36,129 nt of DNA from Betaproteobacteria bacterium (GCA_004293675.1 READ01000042.1:1-36129); one strand, 5' to 3'. Shown: positions 1 to 9,620, counted from the first letter of the stretch. Numbers and translations: made by a program. The notes: a model not told the origin generated them from the letters alone.

Positions 1-67
1 TTTGCGCCGTGCGGCCTGCAATTTACCGGTCTTGTTTCTCTCTAGTTCCATCTCGATTTACCGTTCG

Positions 68-3000
68 TTAAGTACTCAATGGAAATCGTACAGGTTCAAT
101 CGACCCGTCCCCATCAAGGTCAAGAGAACACGTACCAGCAGAATATCGGAAAGACAAGGGTGTGCTGTCGACGGCGTTACCACCAGTTCCGGCAAATCGA
201 CGAGGTGTGGACGGAAAGTAGCCGCGAACCGTCGCTGGGGGCACGAAGTAAATAGCCGAGCTGAGTCCCTCGGCACCACTGCAGCGCCAAGTATTCGCGT
301 TTGTCCACTGGCAGCTCACGCGCGTGTCAAGACTACAAATTTCGGTACCTACAGGGAATTCACCGGAACCAGTTAGAGTTGCACTGCGAGATACAGTGAC
401 CGGAATGAGTTGATCTGCAGTGGGTAGCAGGTCGTCAGCACCAAAAAATCTAAGTGTGAGTTGCTGGTTGCCCAACGTGGTCGGCGTAAAGCTGCATTGA
501 ACCATACTGCCAAAAAATCCTAAATGGACATCTGCTTGAACTGTGGGCGCAGCGCATGCGGCGCCGTTTAGTGTCAACGACCCTGTGGATACGTACGGCG
601 ACACGTTCACGCCCGATGGCGCAGTCAATGTGACCAGATAGCGTATTGGGAGCCCCAATGCATGGGAGTTTGTTGGGTCTGGCAGGTAGCTAATCGTTGG
701 GGTGATGGGCGTCACGGCAGGACGTGCGCTGACACCAGCCGATGAATCGTACAGACTTCCCGGCGGCGTCAGTGCGCGCGCCGTAAGCGGGAGCGAAAGG
801 TTGCGAGCAAACCAGTGGCAGGTGAGGCGCGTCGCGTTTGTTGATGGCTCGTACGTGGTGCACGGTGATAGAGTTGTGCCGCCAGCAGCGCTCTCAATAG
901 TCGCTATTGGGGGGAGGGAATCGACTGTTGCACCGCTCGCTTCGATCTCGACGGGCTGCCAGGTGTAGGCTTGAATTGGGATCGCCGTGCGCGGACGAAT
1001 GACAACTGAAACGGTGACACGCTGCAGTTCTCTCGGCTCTGAGCGAGCATAGGGTAGGCCCTCTCCAATCGCCCAAAGGCGTATGCCAGTGTAGCCTTGG
1101 TCAAAGCCAGAAACTCGGTCTGCTTTAAGTCCCGTCAGGGTGCAGCTGCTCTGACCCACGCCGATCGTGCACGTGCGATTTCCCACCAACGCCACACCCT
1201 CAGCGGCAACTCCAACCCGGACTGGCACCGGATTGGTGGCGACCACAGTCGATCCGTTGAGGTCCACTAAATGTACGGTTGAGCTAAACGGTGCGCCTGC
1301 GCGCAGCGAGACGGTAGCCCCGAAAGTAATCCTCAGTCGGCGATCACCCGCCATCGCAGGTAGCGTGAATCGTCGCAGTTCAGTGCGAACTGAGCGGGCT
1401 CCGTCGGAGCCGCCGCGTGTGCCAAACAGCACAAATGAACCGTCGTCGTAGCGGCTCCAACGGCTAGAGAAGATGGCATCTGAGGCAACATTGATGAAGC
1501 GTCGTCCAGTCTCTCGACCGAGCGAATCCAGTTGCATTACGTGCACATTCGAAGTGTCTCGATCTGCCAACGGGACAAGCACATAGGCACCGCCGCTTTC
1601 GTCTGGGATTACGCGGTCGCCAGCGCGTGTGCATACGGCGTCGCAATATTCAATTGCCGGATCGACGAACGACCAACGTTGGGCACCCGTGGAGTCCCAA
1701 GATACGTATTCGAGCGTCCTGCTGAAATTATTGCCAAACGGGCGAGTTAGGATGCCAAAGTACCGGCCTAACGAATCGCGCACCAGGTAGCTCAGTTCTG
1801 CTGGTGTCGATCGGTTCTCTAATTTAACCGCGATTCCAGTTGAACTCCGAACCGTCATGCCTGCGTAGCATTCGTACAAAGGCACGTTTGCGCTTGGCGG
1901 GTGGTGGATGGCCGCACATCCTTGGTGATTGAATTGAGTTGTTTCCAAAACAGTGCCGTTCGTGGAAAACCGAGTGACGAAGGTAAGGCTAAAGGGTAGC
2001 AACGAGTCGATCACGACCATCGTGATCGTGGAATCAGCGTTCGCTGCCAAGTGTGCGGGTTTACTCAGTCCGTACCCAGACGCTCCTGGTAGGCCGAGAT
2101 ACCTAGCGAAAACAACATTACCGTCCATGTCAATGCTTCCGATGGCCCCACCATGTGTGAAAAAGTACAGACCGTCTTGTGCACGGGTGATGAACGATTC
2201 GATACGCAGCAGCGGGGCGGGATTGGGGCCAAGATTGATCGTCCTTCTCCAAATTTCAGCGCCGTCGGCCGACAGCCTTCTCAATACTATCCCCGTCGAG
2301 GTGATATCCCAAAGCTGAATCTGTCCACCCCCAACTACTGCTCCAAACCCCGGAGAAGACGTCGGTTGGTTAAGCGCAGTCATCGTGACCGCGCCAGTGA
2401 CGGGGTCAAACGCGTGCCAAACTCCGCCGTTGATCCACGACCCGCGCAACGGGTCTGAGACCAACACATTACCGATTGCGCTGCTCCAGCCATTGTTTGC
2501 AGATGCGACGCCTATCGCTGAGTCCAGCGTGCGAAAGCCACCGACTTGCTCCCAGAGGGTCGAGCCTGCGCTGTTAACGAACCGCGCGCCACCGGGCCAC
2601 GTGATCAAAGTGCCGAACGTGGCCGGCAAGAAACGTACGGCGCTCTCCTGCGCGGCAACCTCAAGAGCAACATGCTCGACAACATCGCCAGTGCTGGGAC
2701 TCAGGGTAGACAGTGCGACGCGAGAGCGAAACGTTTCAATGCCCCGAACGCTACTGACGAGCAACTGACCGTTGATCAAAAAGACGTCCCTGAGGGCGTC
2801 ATTGCCGACGCTGCGGCTCCAGACAGCGGAGCCATCAGGGCGGAGGCGACTGAATTCGTTTGCTCCGTTGAATAACAGGATGTCAGTGGTTGCCGAAACG
2901 CTCGACAACGGCAATAGCTTCATGCGCGCTGCGGTTTCATTGGCCGTTGCATTGAACGATTTACTCCAAAGTCGTTCGCCGTTTTGGCTGACTCGCTCTA

Positions 3001-3937
3001 CAGTCGGACGGAGTCCATTTTCGTCGGCGCGCCACGAACCGAACACCACGCTTGAGCCATCGGGGATTCCCGCCAGCGTATTGTCGAACTTTGTTCGGTA
3101 AGTGTAATAAGAGCAAGACGTGGCGCAGGTTTGCGGTAGATTGAGTATCGCTGCTCCCGAGTCGGCCCTCCACGAACGCAATCGATCTCGCGAGCGCTCA
3201 ACGATTTCACCTCGTTCATTCAAGCCGATTGAGAGGGTCGGATCCTGGCTATTCGAATCAAGCGGGCTGGAAGTCCATTGCCTAGACTCAGATTTTGAGA
3301 CTCGTCGCAGATAAGTGCCAATTGACCCGGCGATGACGTCATCGCTGTCAACGGGCACTCCGAAGTTCGCACTGTTGGTATTTGTAAACTCTGATGTCGC
3401 GCATTCGAGCTTGCTCGGTAAGCCTGCGTTCGAGAATGCGGCAACACAATTCCCGCGATACACCACCACAACGCCGTTGTCAGTCTGAGCCCGTAAGTGC
3501 GAGCTGAGATCACCTCGCCCAGACGCCGGCAGCCAGTAAGCCCATTCTTCAGCGCCGTTTGCCGATAGCCTCGCCAACCGATATGATGTGTCAGGGCTAC
3601 CGACAGTTTTGGTTGTTTGAAGCACGTAACTTTTGCCGTCAGCCGTGGTCTCGAACGCAGCGACGTCCAGAGCGCCGCTGTAACCGACAGGTGAAACCCA
3701 TTGAGGAGCAGCAAGCGCATGCGCTGCATAAGTCAACACTAGTGCCACTACCGAAAGCGTCCGTACCGTAGCTGTCTTGTCGTCGTGATCGAGGGGGCGG
3801 GCAGTCGATGCGAAATTTACGTCGCGGAGAATAAACCGTTTACTCGACCGTCGGCCGCTCGCAGTCACGAGCGCGTCCAATGCTCGCACGCAAAAGCGGG
3901 AGAGTGGAGTTCGATTAGTGCTCGGAATGCGGCGCAT
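68..3937 (-). CDS. Very large predicted secreted protein with propeller-like repeats and Ig-like modules
   Basis: About 1289 residues; function not recognised. A hydrophobic stretch (about residues 61-77, ending in ALA before APQW) looks like a signal peptide, but it follows a long polar lead. The true start is therefore uncertain; in-frame GTG/TTG codons exist inside the lead. The first ~850 residues are Gly/Trp/Ser-rich with recurring 'L-S-x-x-G-x-x-x-W' phrases, as in PQQ/WD-like beta-propellers (inference). From about residue 870 the chain looks like Ig-like beta modules; one, near residue 920, has the Cys pair CTIGVGQSSCTLTG. The C-terminus has a calcium-loop-like DLDGDG (about residue 1273) and stops soon after. 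No C-terminal anchor or sorting tail is seen. It stands alone on the minus strand, 113 bp beyond the moaA stop. An extracellular or surface role is inferred. Confidence 0.8.
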   Translation of the reverse strand: MRRIPSTNRTPLSRFCVRALDALVTASGRRSSKRFILRDVNFASTARPLDHDDKTATVRTLSVVALVLTYAAHALAAPQWVSPVGYSGALDVAAFETTADGKSYVLQTTKTVGSPDTSYRLARLSANGAEEWAYWLPASGRGDLSSHLRAQTDNGVVVVYRGNCVAAFSNAGLPSKLECATSEFTNTNSANFGVPVDSDDVIAGSIGTYLRRVSKSESRQWTSSPLDSNSQDPTLSIGLNERGEIVERSRDRLRSWRADSGAAILNLPQTCATSCSYYTYRTKFDNTLAGIPDGSSVVFGSWRADENGLRPTVERVSQNGERLWSKSFNATANETAARMKLLPLSSVSATTDILLFNGANEFSRLRPDGSAVWSRSVGNDALRDVFLINGQLLVSSVRGIETFRSRVALSTLSPSTGDVVEHVALEVAAQESAVRFLPATFGTLITWPGGARFVNSAGSTLWEQVGGFRTLDSAIGVASANNGWSSAIGNVLVSDPLRGSWINGGVWHAFDPVTGAVTMTALNQPTSSPGFGAVVGGGQIQLWDITSTGIVLRRLSADGAEIWRRTINLGPNPAPLLRIESFITRAQDGLYFFTHGGAIGSIDMDGNVVFARYLGLPGASGYGLSKPAHLAANADSTITMVVIDSLLPFSLTFVTRFSTNGTVLETTQFNHQGCAAIHHPPSANVPLYECYAGMTVRSSTGIAVKLENRSTPAELSYLVRDSLGRYFGILTRPFGNNFSRTLEYVSWDSTGAQRWSFVDPAIEYCDAVCTRAGDRVIPDESGGAYVLVPLADRDTSNVHVMQLDSLGRETGRRFINVASDAIFSSRWSRYDDGSFVLFGTRGGSDGARSVRTELRRFTLPAMAGDRRLRITFGATVSLRAGAPFSSTVHLVDLNGSTVVATNPVPVRVGVAAEGVALVGNRTCTIGVGQSSCTLTGLKADRVSGFDQGYTGIRLWAIGEGLPYARSEPRELQRVTVSVVIRPRTAIPIQAYTWQPVEIEASGATVDSLPPIATIESAAGGTTLSPCTTYEPSTNATRLTCHWFARNLSLPLTARALTPPGSLYDSSAGVSARPAVTPITPTISYLPDPTNSHALGLPIRYLVTLTAPSGVNVSPYVSTGSLTLNGAACAAPTVQADVHLGFFGSMVQCSFTPTTLGNQQLTLRFFGADDLLPTADQLIPVTVSRSATLTGSGEFPVGTEICSLDTRVSCQWTNANTWRCSGAEGLSSAIYFVPPATVRGYFPSTPRRFAGTGGNAVDSTPLSFRYSAGTCSLDLDGDGSIEPVRFPLST

Positions 3938-3970
3938 AGGTCTCGTTCGTTGCTTCCCCGTGCCAACGGA

Positions 3971-4011
3971 TGCCTTCGCTTCTGCTCCGCCTTAGGCGGC
4001 AAAAGCGGGCA
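3971..4011. repeat. Imperfect nested hairpin downstream of moaA
   Basis: The core CCGCCT-T-AGGCGG (3987-3999) is flanked by outer complementary pieces: TGCC and CGCTT on the left, AAGCG and GGCA on the right. It lies between the moaA stop and the start of the large minus-strand gene. It could help terminate moaA transcription, but no T-run follows on the minus strand. The right arm resembles the hairpins near 28403 and 28534. Confidence 0.5.
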
Positions 4012-4050
4012 GATCTCAACTGATTGTCTCGGGGCCATACTGATCCGTCA

Positions 4051-5172
4051 TCAACCCCCGATGTAGCTCATCTCGACCTTTCGGGCCTTGGCGGTGTCGG
4101 CGGTACGAATTTCGCTGTACCGATCAGTGCGCTGTGTCCACAGTCCGGCGAGCAGGGCGGCGATGGCGTCGTCAGTTGCACCGCTTCGCATGAGGCTTCG
4201 AAAGTCAACGCCTTCTTGCGCAAATAAGCAGGTAAAAATTTTGCCGTCGGTGGAGAGGCGGGCGCGGGTGCAGGTGCTGCAAAAGGCTTGTGTGACGCTG
4301 CTGATGACTCCGATTTCGCCGCTGCCATCGACGTAGTTCCAGCGCTCGGCTACTTCCCCGACGTAACTGGAATCGATGGCTTCGAGCGGCATGTGCTCGC
4401 TGATTTGGCGCACGATGTCCGCACTTGGGATGACGTCGTCCATTCGCCAGCCGTTGGTCGATCCCACGTCCATAAACTCGATGAATCGAACGATCACCCC
4501 ACTGCCTTTGAAGTGCTTGGCCATGTCAACGACGGTGTGATCGTTCACCCCGCGCTTAACGACCATGTTGACTTTGACGGGACCGAGCCCCGCAGCCAGT
4601 GCGGCGTCGATGCCTTTCAACACGTCGGTTACAGGAAAATCCACATCGTTCATGGCTCGAAACACGGCGTCGTCGAGCGAATCTAGTGACACCGTAATTC
4701 GCTGCAGCCCAGCGTTTTTAAGCGTTTTAGCCTGTTTGACGAGCGTGGAGCCGTTAGTGGTGAGCGTTAAATCGAGCGGTTTGCCAGACGGGGTTCGCAG
4801 TGCCGCAAGCATTTCGATCAGGGTGGGCAAATGGCGCCGAAGCGTGGGTTCGCCGCCAGTGAGTCGCAGTTTTTCAACACCCAACTCGGCGCTGATTTTG
4901 GCGAAACGCGTGATTTCTTCGAAGCTCAACAGCGCATCTTGCGGTAAAAACTTGTAGCCCGGCCCGAACACATCCTTGGGCATGCAATAGGTGCAGCGAA
5001 AGTTGCATTTGTCGGTCACCGAAATTCGTAGATCGTGCAGCGCGCGGTTTCGAGGGTCAGCCACACGTTGGGCGGCGCGCGCATTAGCGAGCGCCGCGGC
5101 ATCGACCGGGCGCACGAGCTTGCCTTGCACTAACGGAATTACTTTGTTCGCCGATTCGCCCAAAACCATCAC
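4051..5172 (-). CDS. moaA: GTP 3',8-cyclase MoaA (molybdenum cofactor biosynthesis)
   Basis: Radical SAM enzyme that converts GTP to 3',8-cyclo-GTP, the first step of molybdopterin synthesis in the cytoplasm. The N-terminal cluster motif is [10 protein letters not shown] (Cys56, 60, 63). The C-terminal cluster motif is CSTC followed by a third Cys in TCLF. The protein ends in the conserved Gly-Gly needed for activity in this family. Length (373) fits, with an N-terminal extension of about 40 residues before the core. The start is a GTG directly followed by ATG (5169), so either may be used. It is divergent from the formate dehydrogenase module, whose catalytic subunit needs this cofactor. Other moa genes and fdhD are not in the window. 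Confidence 0.96.
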   Translation of the reverse strand: MMVLGESANKVIPLVQGKLVRPVDAAALANARAAQRVADPRNRALHDLRISVTDKCNFRCTYCMPKDVFGPGYKFLPQDALLSFEEITRFAKISAELGVEKLRLTGGEPTLRRHLPTLIEMLAALRTPSGKPLDLTLTTNGSTLVKQAKTLKNAGLQRITVSLDSLDDAVFRAMNDVDFPVTDVLKGIDAALAAGLGPVKVNMVVKRGVNDHTVVDMAKHFKGSGVIVRFIEFMDVGSTNGWRMDDVIPSADIVRQISEHMPLEAIDSSYVGEVAERWNYVDGSGEIGVISSVTQAFCSTCTRARLSTDGKIFTCLFAQEGVDFRSLMRSGATDDAIAALLAGLWTQRTDRYSEIRTADTAKARKVEMSYIGG

Positions 5173-5252
5173 CTGTCAGAAATATCAGCCGTGCTGTTCG
5201 GATAAACGCTCTCGGCTTTGACACCCTATTTTGCTAGAGTCTGTGACTAAAC

Positions 5253-5834
5253 ATGATTGAGCAATCCGATTCCACCCCCCAACAGTCGATCCCAAGCAAG
5301 GCTGCATGGCCTGTTGCGGTCAGTTTCCGCCAGCGCCCAGTGCAAAGCCGCTGGGTCGATTTCGAATGGGAAGCGGCTTCAGTCGTGTTTTCAAATGCGG
5401 CCTCCGTGCCCAATGGCTCGCTCGATGTGGCGCAATACGACGTGGCAGGCGAAACTCGCTGGACTTACGATGGGCAATCCATTGATCTGCACAACAGCGA
5501 AGGCGAAGGCTACTGGCTCAACATCAATTCCCCCGCGCCCTGCGTGTTTGTGATGTGGCGCATGGAAGAGGGTGAGAGCGTGCCCAAACCCGCCGTCACC
5601 ACGGTGTCTTACAACGAAGCGGGACGGATGCTAGACGCGGGCGACAAGGTCGACAACGTGCCGATGCCGCCCGACATGCTCGAAGCGCTGGTTGAATACA
5701 CGGCCGCTCACTACACGCCCGAAGTGCGCAAAAAAGTGCGCCGTAATGATCCGTTCAAAGACGGCTCTTTCCGTTCTCGGGATGGCTCGCATGCACAAAG
5801 GCTCGGTTCGGGCAACGGCGGTGGTCATGGCTGA
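5253..5834 (+). CDS. DUF3305 domain protein, formate dehydrogenase accessory
   Basis: 193 residues, soluble, with no signal peptide. The segment beginning PVAVSFRQRPVQSRWVDFEW matches the start of the DUF3305 family as I know it; these proteins accompany Tat-exported formate dehydrogenases in proteobacteria. The biochemical role is unknown. It is the first gene of the plus-strand formate dehydrogenase run, and its last 8 bp overlap the next gene, which suggests translational coupling. Only 80 bp separate it from the divergent moaA; a TTGACA lies at 5218-5223 but I see no convincing -10 partner. The C-terminus is basic (KKVRRNDPFKD). Family assignment is strong; function is inferred from context. 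Confidence 0.88.
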   Translation: MIEQSDSTPQQSIPSKAAWPVAVSFRQRPVQSRWVDFEWEAASVVFSNAASVPNGSLDVAQYDVAGETRWTYDGQSIDLHNSEGEGYWLNINSPAPCVFVMWRMEEGESVPKPAVTTVSYNEAGRMLDAGDKVDNVPMPPDMLEALVEYTAAHYTPEVRKKVRRNDPFKDGSFRSRDGSHAQRLGSGNGGGHG

Positions 5835-6624
5835 AACGAGTTCAAAGCCCGCCGAGGGACTGTCGTTGTCGCGTTGGTCGCGGCTCAAGCGCGAGCAGGC
5901 TGCGGCCGCCACGCAAATTGTTGAGCCGAAAGCAGCAGCGGCGGCGACTGTCGCTCCGAACGAGTTGGCCAAAGAGTCAACCCAGATACCGCCGCAAGGC
6001 GACAGTGCCCATCCGCAGCTCGCGTTACCCGAAATCTCATCGATTTCGTTAACCGAAGATTTCACACCGTTTATGCAAGCCAAGGTGCCGCAACTGGTCA
6101 AGCAACAAGCGCTCAAGGCCTTGTTTAAGTCACCGCACTTTAACGTGATGGACGGCCTTGATACCTACATCGACGATTACACGGTCTTCGAGCCGATTTC
6201 CGCCGAAGACATGGGCAAGCTCTCGGCGTGGCAGAGCATTCAAAATCCGCTGCAACAGGTCGTCACGCCCGGTGGCTACGCGGTCGATGTGAAGAGCGAA
6301 GAGGGGATCGCGGTGCTCGCCGAACGTGATCGTGTTGCCGCGCTGTCAACAGACGGCACGGAAACTCCATCGTTCCCGGCCGACGAGCCGGCGCTGGATT
6401 CAACCGTGGCCGATACTGCGAAGCCGGCAGCGTCATCGCATCCTCGCTATGGCAAACGGGTGGGTGATTTCAATGCTCGCGCCGAGTCCGTTGACGAAAC
6501 CACCGCGCCAGACGATGCGCAAACCCCGCCAAACGACGATCCGCTCATCGTTGATCAACCCTTTGTCATCGCATCCACGCCTACGCCCGATGCGCTCCCG
6601 CAGTTAGCCAAAACCACTCCATGA
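5827..6624 (+). CDS. DUF3306 domain protein, formate dehydrogenase accessory
   Basis: 265 residues from the ATG at 5827, which overlaps the DUF3305 stop. A longer frame open to 5692 is rejected because MAETSSKPAEGLSLSRWSRLK is the usual DUF3306 N-terminus. The conserved core (about residues 78-118) includes HFNVMDGLDTYIDDYTVF. The remainder is low-complexity and Ala/Pro/Asp-rich, probably disordered. No membrane segments are seen. DUF3305 and DUF3306 nearly always occur as neighbours in formate dehydrogenase loci (family knowledge); their role, possibly in maturation or iron-sulfur delivery, is not established. The stop codon shares an ATGA with the following ferredoxin gene. Confidence 0.88.
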   Translation: MAETSSKPAEGLSLSRWSRLKREQAAAATQIVEPKAAAAATVAPNELAKESTQIPPQGDSAHPQLALPEISSISLTEDFTPFMQAKVPQLVKQQALKALFKSPHFNVMDGLDTYIDDYTVFEPISAEDMGKLSAWQSIQNPLQQVVTPGGYAVDVKSEEGIAVLAERDRVAALSTDGTETPSFPADEPALDSTVADTAKPAASSHPRYGKRVGDFNARAESVDETTAPDDAQTPPNDDPLIVDQPFVIASTPTPDALPQLAKTTP

Positions 6625-8711
6625 CCCGACAAGTTCACCTTTGCTCGTGCAACCGCACGATGCCGTTTGACGCCAGCGCGTTTGCCCAAGCCGCCGCCAG
6701 CGCGGGCGCCGCGAGCGTTCAATCGTTTGACGCCATGTGTCAGCACGAGCTCGCTCGTTTCAATGATGTGATCGAGGGCGATGCCGTCGTTGCGTGCACG
6801 CAGGAATCTCGTTTACTGGGCGACACCGTGGGCGATTCGCCCAAGGTGTCAACGATCCGCTTTTTTAACGTTCGCGAAAAAGCGGGTTGGTCAAAAGAGG
6901 CAACGTTTGCCACACCCAAGCTCGCAGCGCTGATTGCCGAGGCGATGCTGCCCGATCCGCAGCCAACCACCCAGGTGTCGTACAAATCGTCGGGTCAAAC
7001 CTTGATTGTTGGCTCGTTGGCCGACGCCATCAACGTCGCCGATTCGCTCAAGGGCGCGGTGTCGGTGAGTGTACTGGCCACCGATCATCGTGGCGAATTA
7101 CCAATAACTCGTGACTACCCGATTGTGAGCGGCGACAAGGTGCGCGCAACGGGCTGGCTCGGCGCGTTTGAGGTGACGTGGCAGCAAGCCAATCCGATTG
7201 ATTTGGATGCGTGCACGCGCTGCAACGCCTGCGTGAAAGCCTGCCCGGAAAACGCCATTGATTTGTCGTACCAAATTGATTTGGATAAGTGCAAATCGCA
7301 CCGCACCTGTGTGAGCGTGTGTGGTGAGGCTAAAGCCATTGATTTCGCGCGCGTTGATGTTGCGCGAAAAGCCACGTTTGACGTGGTATTCAACCTAAGC
7401 GAACAGGCGTTATTGCCGCACGAATCCGCCGCGAATTCGGCAAGTAGCTACCAAGCGCCACAAGGCTATTTCGCGCCTGGCAAAGATCCCGTTTCGCGCA
7501 TCAAAGCGATTGCCGAAATCGCCACATTGACCGGCGAATTTGAAAAGCCCAAGTTCTTCAACTACAAGTCCAACATCTGCGCGCACAGCCGCAACAAAAA
7601 AACAGGCTGTACCCAGTGCATTGATGTTTGCTCCACCAAAGCGATTGCGCCCAAGGGAGATCACATCGAAGTCACGCCGCAGCTTTGCATGGGCTGTGGG
7701 GCGTGTACGACCGTGTGCCCGTCGGGCGCGTTGACTTACGTGTACCCGCGCGTGGCCGATGTTGGCGCGCGGCTTAAATCGGTGCTGAAAACGTATCAAG
7801 CAGCGGGCGGTAAAGACGCACTGCTCTTGCTGCACGACGAAGATGCCGGCAACAAAGCCATCGCCTCGTTGGCCAAACGCGGCGACGGCTTGCCCGCGCA
7901 TGTGATTCCGATGGCGCTGCATCATCCGAGCGCTGCGGGCTTGGATGTGTGGCTCGGCGCAGTGGCTTACGGCGCCACTGGGCTTGTTGTTTTGCTGACC
8001 GAGGACACGGCGCCGCAATACGCGGCGGCGTTGAAGGCTCAAGCCGATATTGCCAACACGATTTTGGCGGCGCTCGGCTACCAGGATTCCAAGGTGTCAG
8101 TCGTTCACGCGTCGAACCTTTCGCAGTCGCTGTGGGTCGCATCGCGCGGGCTCGCCGTTCGCGCAGCGGCTACGTTTAACTTGACCAACGACAAGCGCGG
8201 CACGCTCGACGCGGTGTTTGGTCATCTGCTCACTCACGCGCCCACGCCCAAGACTGTGATTGCGTTGGCCAAAGGCGCGCCCTATGGGGCGATTTCGGTC
8301 AACACCGACAAGTGCACCATGTGTTTGGCGTGTGTGGGCTCATGCCCCGAAGGCGCGCTCGCCGATAACCCCGAAAAACCTGAGCTTCGGTTTATTGAAA
8401 ACAAGTGCGTGCAATGCGGGCTGTGCGAAAAGACTTGCCCCGAGGCGGCGATCACGCTGGCGCCACAGCTCAATTTGTTGCCCGAGGCGAAAAAGCCCCG
8501 TGTGTTGAACGAAGCCGAAGTGCTCGGATGTACCAAGTGCGGCAAGCCGCTCGGTGCCAAAAAGATGATCGAAAACATGCTCGGAAAATTGGTCGGTCAC
8601 AGCATGTTCACCGACCCGAAAGCGCTGGGGCGACTGAGGATGTGCGCAGACTGCCGGGTGGTTGATTTGTACAGCGAAGACAAACCGATTGATATTCGCG
8701 ATCAGCCGTGA
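6621..8711 (+). CDS. Multi-cluster 4Fe-4S ferredoxin-type protein of the formate dehydrogenase locus
   Basis: 696 residues, no signal peptide, so probably cytoplasmic. Cysteine motifs occur in order: CTRCNACVKACP (about residue 198), CKSHRTCVSVC (about 224), CAHSRNKKTGCTQCIDVC (about 320), CMGCGACTTVCP (about 356), CTMCLACVGSCP (about 565) and CVQCGLCEKTCP (about 595). Two CxxC pairs near residues 637 and 674 may bind zinc or iron. This implies at least five or six 4Fe-4S clusters. A segment of about 190 residues without cysteines (about 370-560) separates two ferredoxin halves. It starts at an ATGA overlap with the DUF3306 gene. Similar polyferredoxins sit next to DUF3305/3306 in other formate dehydrogenase loci. 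An electron-transfer or maturation role is inferred; the partner is unknown. Confidence 0.88.
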   Translation: MTRQVHLCSCNRTMPFDASAFAQAAASAGAASVQSFDAMCQHELARFNDVIEGDAVVACTQESRLLGDTVGDSPKVSTIRFFNVREKAGWSKEATFATPKLAALIAEAMLPDPQPTTQVSYKSSGQTLIVGSLADAINVADSLKGAVSVSVLATDHRGELPITRDYPIVSGDKVRATGWLGAFEVTWQQANPIDLDACTRCNACVKACPENAIDLSYQIDLDKCKSHRTCVSVCGEAKAIDFARVDVARKATFDVVFNLSEQALLPHESAANSASSYQAPQGYFAPGKDPVSRIKAIAEIATLTGEFEKPKFFNYKSNICAHSRNKKTGCTQCIDVCSTKAIAPKGDHIEVTPQLCMGCGACTTVCPSGALTYVYPRVADVGARLKSVLKTYQAAGGKDALLLLHDEDAGNKAIASLAKRGDGLPAHVIPMALHHPSAAGLDVWLGAVAYGATGLVVLLTEDTAPQYAAALKAQADIANTILAALGYQDSKVSVVHASNLSQSLWVASRGLAVRAAATFNLTNDKRGTLDAVFGHLLTHAPTPKTVIALAKGAPYGAISVNTDKCTMCLACVGSCPEGALADNPEKPELRFIENKCVQCGLCEKTCPEAAITLAPQLNLLPEAKKPRVLNEAEVLGCTKCGKPLGAKKMIENMLGKLVGHSMFTDPKALGRLRMCADCRVVDLYSEDKPIDIRDQP

Positions 8712-8921
8712 TGCGAGCCGCAAAAGCTCATCTGACGTGCGCTCGTAACGCGGTGAAATCGTTGCGAGAAATCGCAACCAACTTTGCCAAGTAACGCCCC
8801 ACAAAATATGGGCTTTAAGAAGTTTTTTAGGTTTATCAAAAACCAGTGAAAAATAAACTAATCTCCTATTTCACAAGGCATTGCACGATTAAGCTGGGCT
8901 ACCCAGCCGTAGGAAATTGAA
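8712..8921. promoter_or_regulatory. Intergenic gap before the TorD-like gene, with leader hairpin
   Basis: A 210-bp gap splits the accessory genes from the structural run, so an internal promoter is plausible. The stretch 8805-8880 is markedly AT-rich compared with the flanks. A perfect hairpin GCTGGG-CTA-CCCAGC (8893-8907) sits just before the ribosome binding site AGGAAA and the ATG at 8922. I see no convincing -10/-35 pair and no sigma-54 (-24/-12) site. Confidence 0.4.
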
Positions 8922-9572
8922 ATGAGTGAATCAGATCGTCAATCCGTTGCATTTCGCAGCTATGTTTCCGCTGAAGATCATGGTCGCGCCAATTTCTACG
9001 CGCTGATTTCTCGGCTCTTGGTGGCACCGCCCGATGCAGCCTTGCTTTCGGCCATTGCAAGTTCGCCACCGCTGTCGACGGACGACGACGGCGCGCCGCT
9101 GCCGCTGGCGTGGTCAAAGTTGATTGCCGCGTCGGGCGTGATCGACGAAGACGCGGCGCGCGAGGAATTCGATGCACTCTTTGGAGGCGTTGGAAAATCA
9201 GCGCTCAATTTGCACGCTTCACATCACCTCACGGGTTTCATGATGGAGAAGCCGCTCGCCGATATTCGCGCCAGTCTTGCAACACTCGGGTTAACCCGAT
9301 TAGCGTCGCAATCTTTGGTCGAAGATCATCTGTCGGGACTGTGCGAGGTCATGCGCTTGTTGATCGTGGGCAGCGAGGCCGCGAGCTTCAGCCCCGTTAA
9401 CTTGCAAACGCAACGCCAATTCTTTGATGCGAGCATCGCACCGTGGTTCGAAAAATGTTGCAGTGCGATTTTGAAATATCCACTTGCCAACTACTACCGA
9501 GTTGTCGCAGAATTGGCGTGCGAGTTTTTGCGCGTGGAACTGGAGAGCTTCACGATCAACGCAACCACTTAA
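8922..9572 (+). CDS. TorD/DmsD-family molecular chaperone
   Basis: 216 residues, mostly helical. Family proteins bind the Tat signal peptide of a molybdoenzyme and hold it until the cofactor is inserted. The central part (EFDALFGGVGK followed by ASHHLTGFMMEK) and the later VEDHLSGLCEVMRLL match the usual TorD layout; the family PDHL motif appears as EDHL. The start ATG is preceded by AGGAAA. It lies directly upstream of a small Tat-signal protein and of fdhA, so FdhA is the likely client (inference). The family is divergent; assignment rests on motif pattern, length and context. Confidence 0.85.
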   Translation: MSESDRQSVAFRSYVSAEDHGRANFYALISRLLVAPPDAALLSAIASSPPLSTDDDGAPLPLAWSKLIAASGVIDEDAAREEFDALFGGVGKSALNLHASHHLTGFMMEKPLADIRASLATLGLTRLASQSLVEDHLSGLCEVMRLLIVGSEAASFSPVNLQTQRQFFDASIAPWFEKCCSAILKYPLANYYRVVAELACEFLRVELESFTINATT

Positions 9573-9620
9573 ATGCGTTTTTGCAAAAACGCACCCATTA
9601 GTTTTTTGGAGGAGACAGCG

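Noticed and set aside
5218-5246. Promoter for the DUF3305 gene from TTGACA at 5218
   Set aside because: TAGAGT at 5235 gives only 11 bp spacing, and nothing resembling TATAAT lies 16-18 bp away.
5692-5826. Longer N-terminus for the DUF3306 protein
   Set aside because: The extra codons overlap the DUF3305 gene by over 140 bp, and the DUF3306 family starts at the ATG at 5827.
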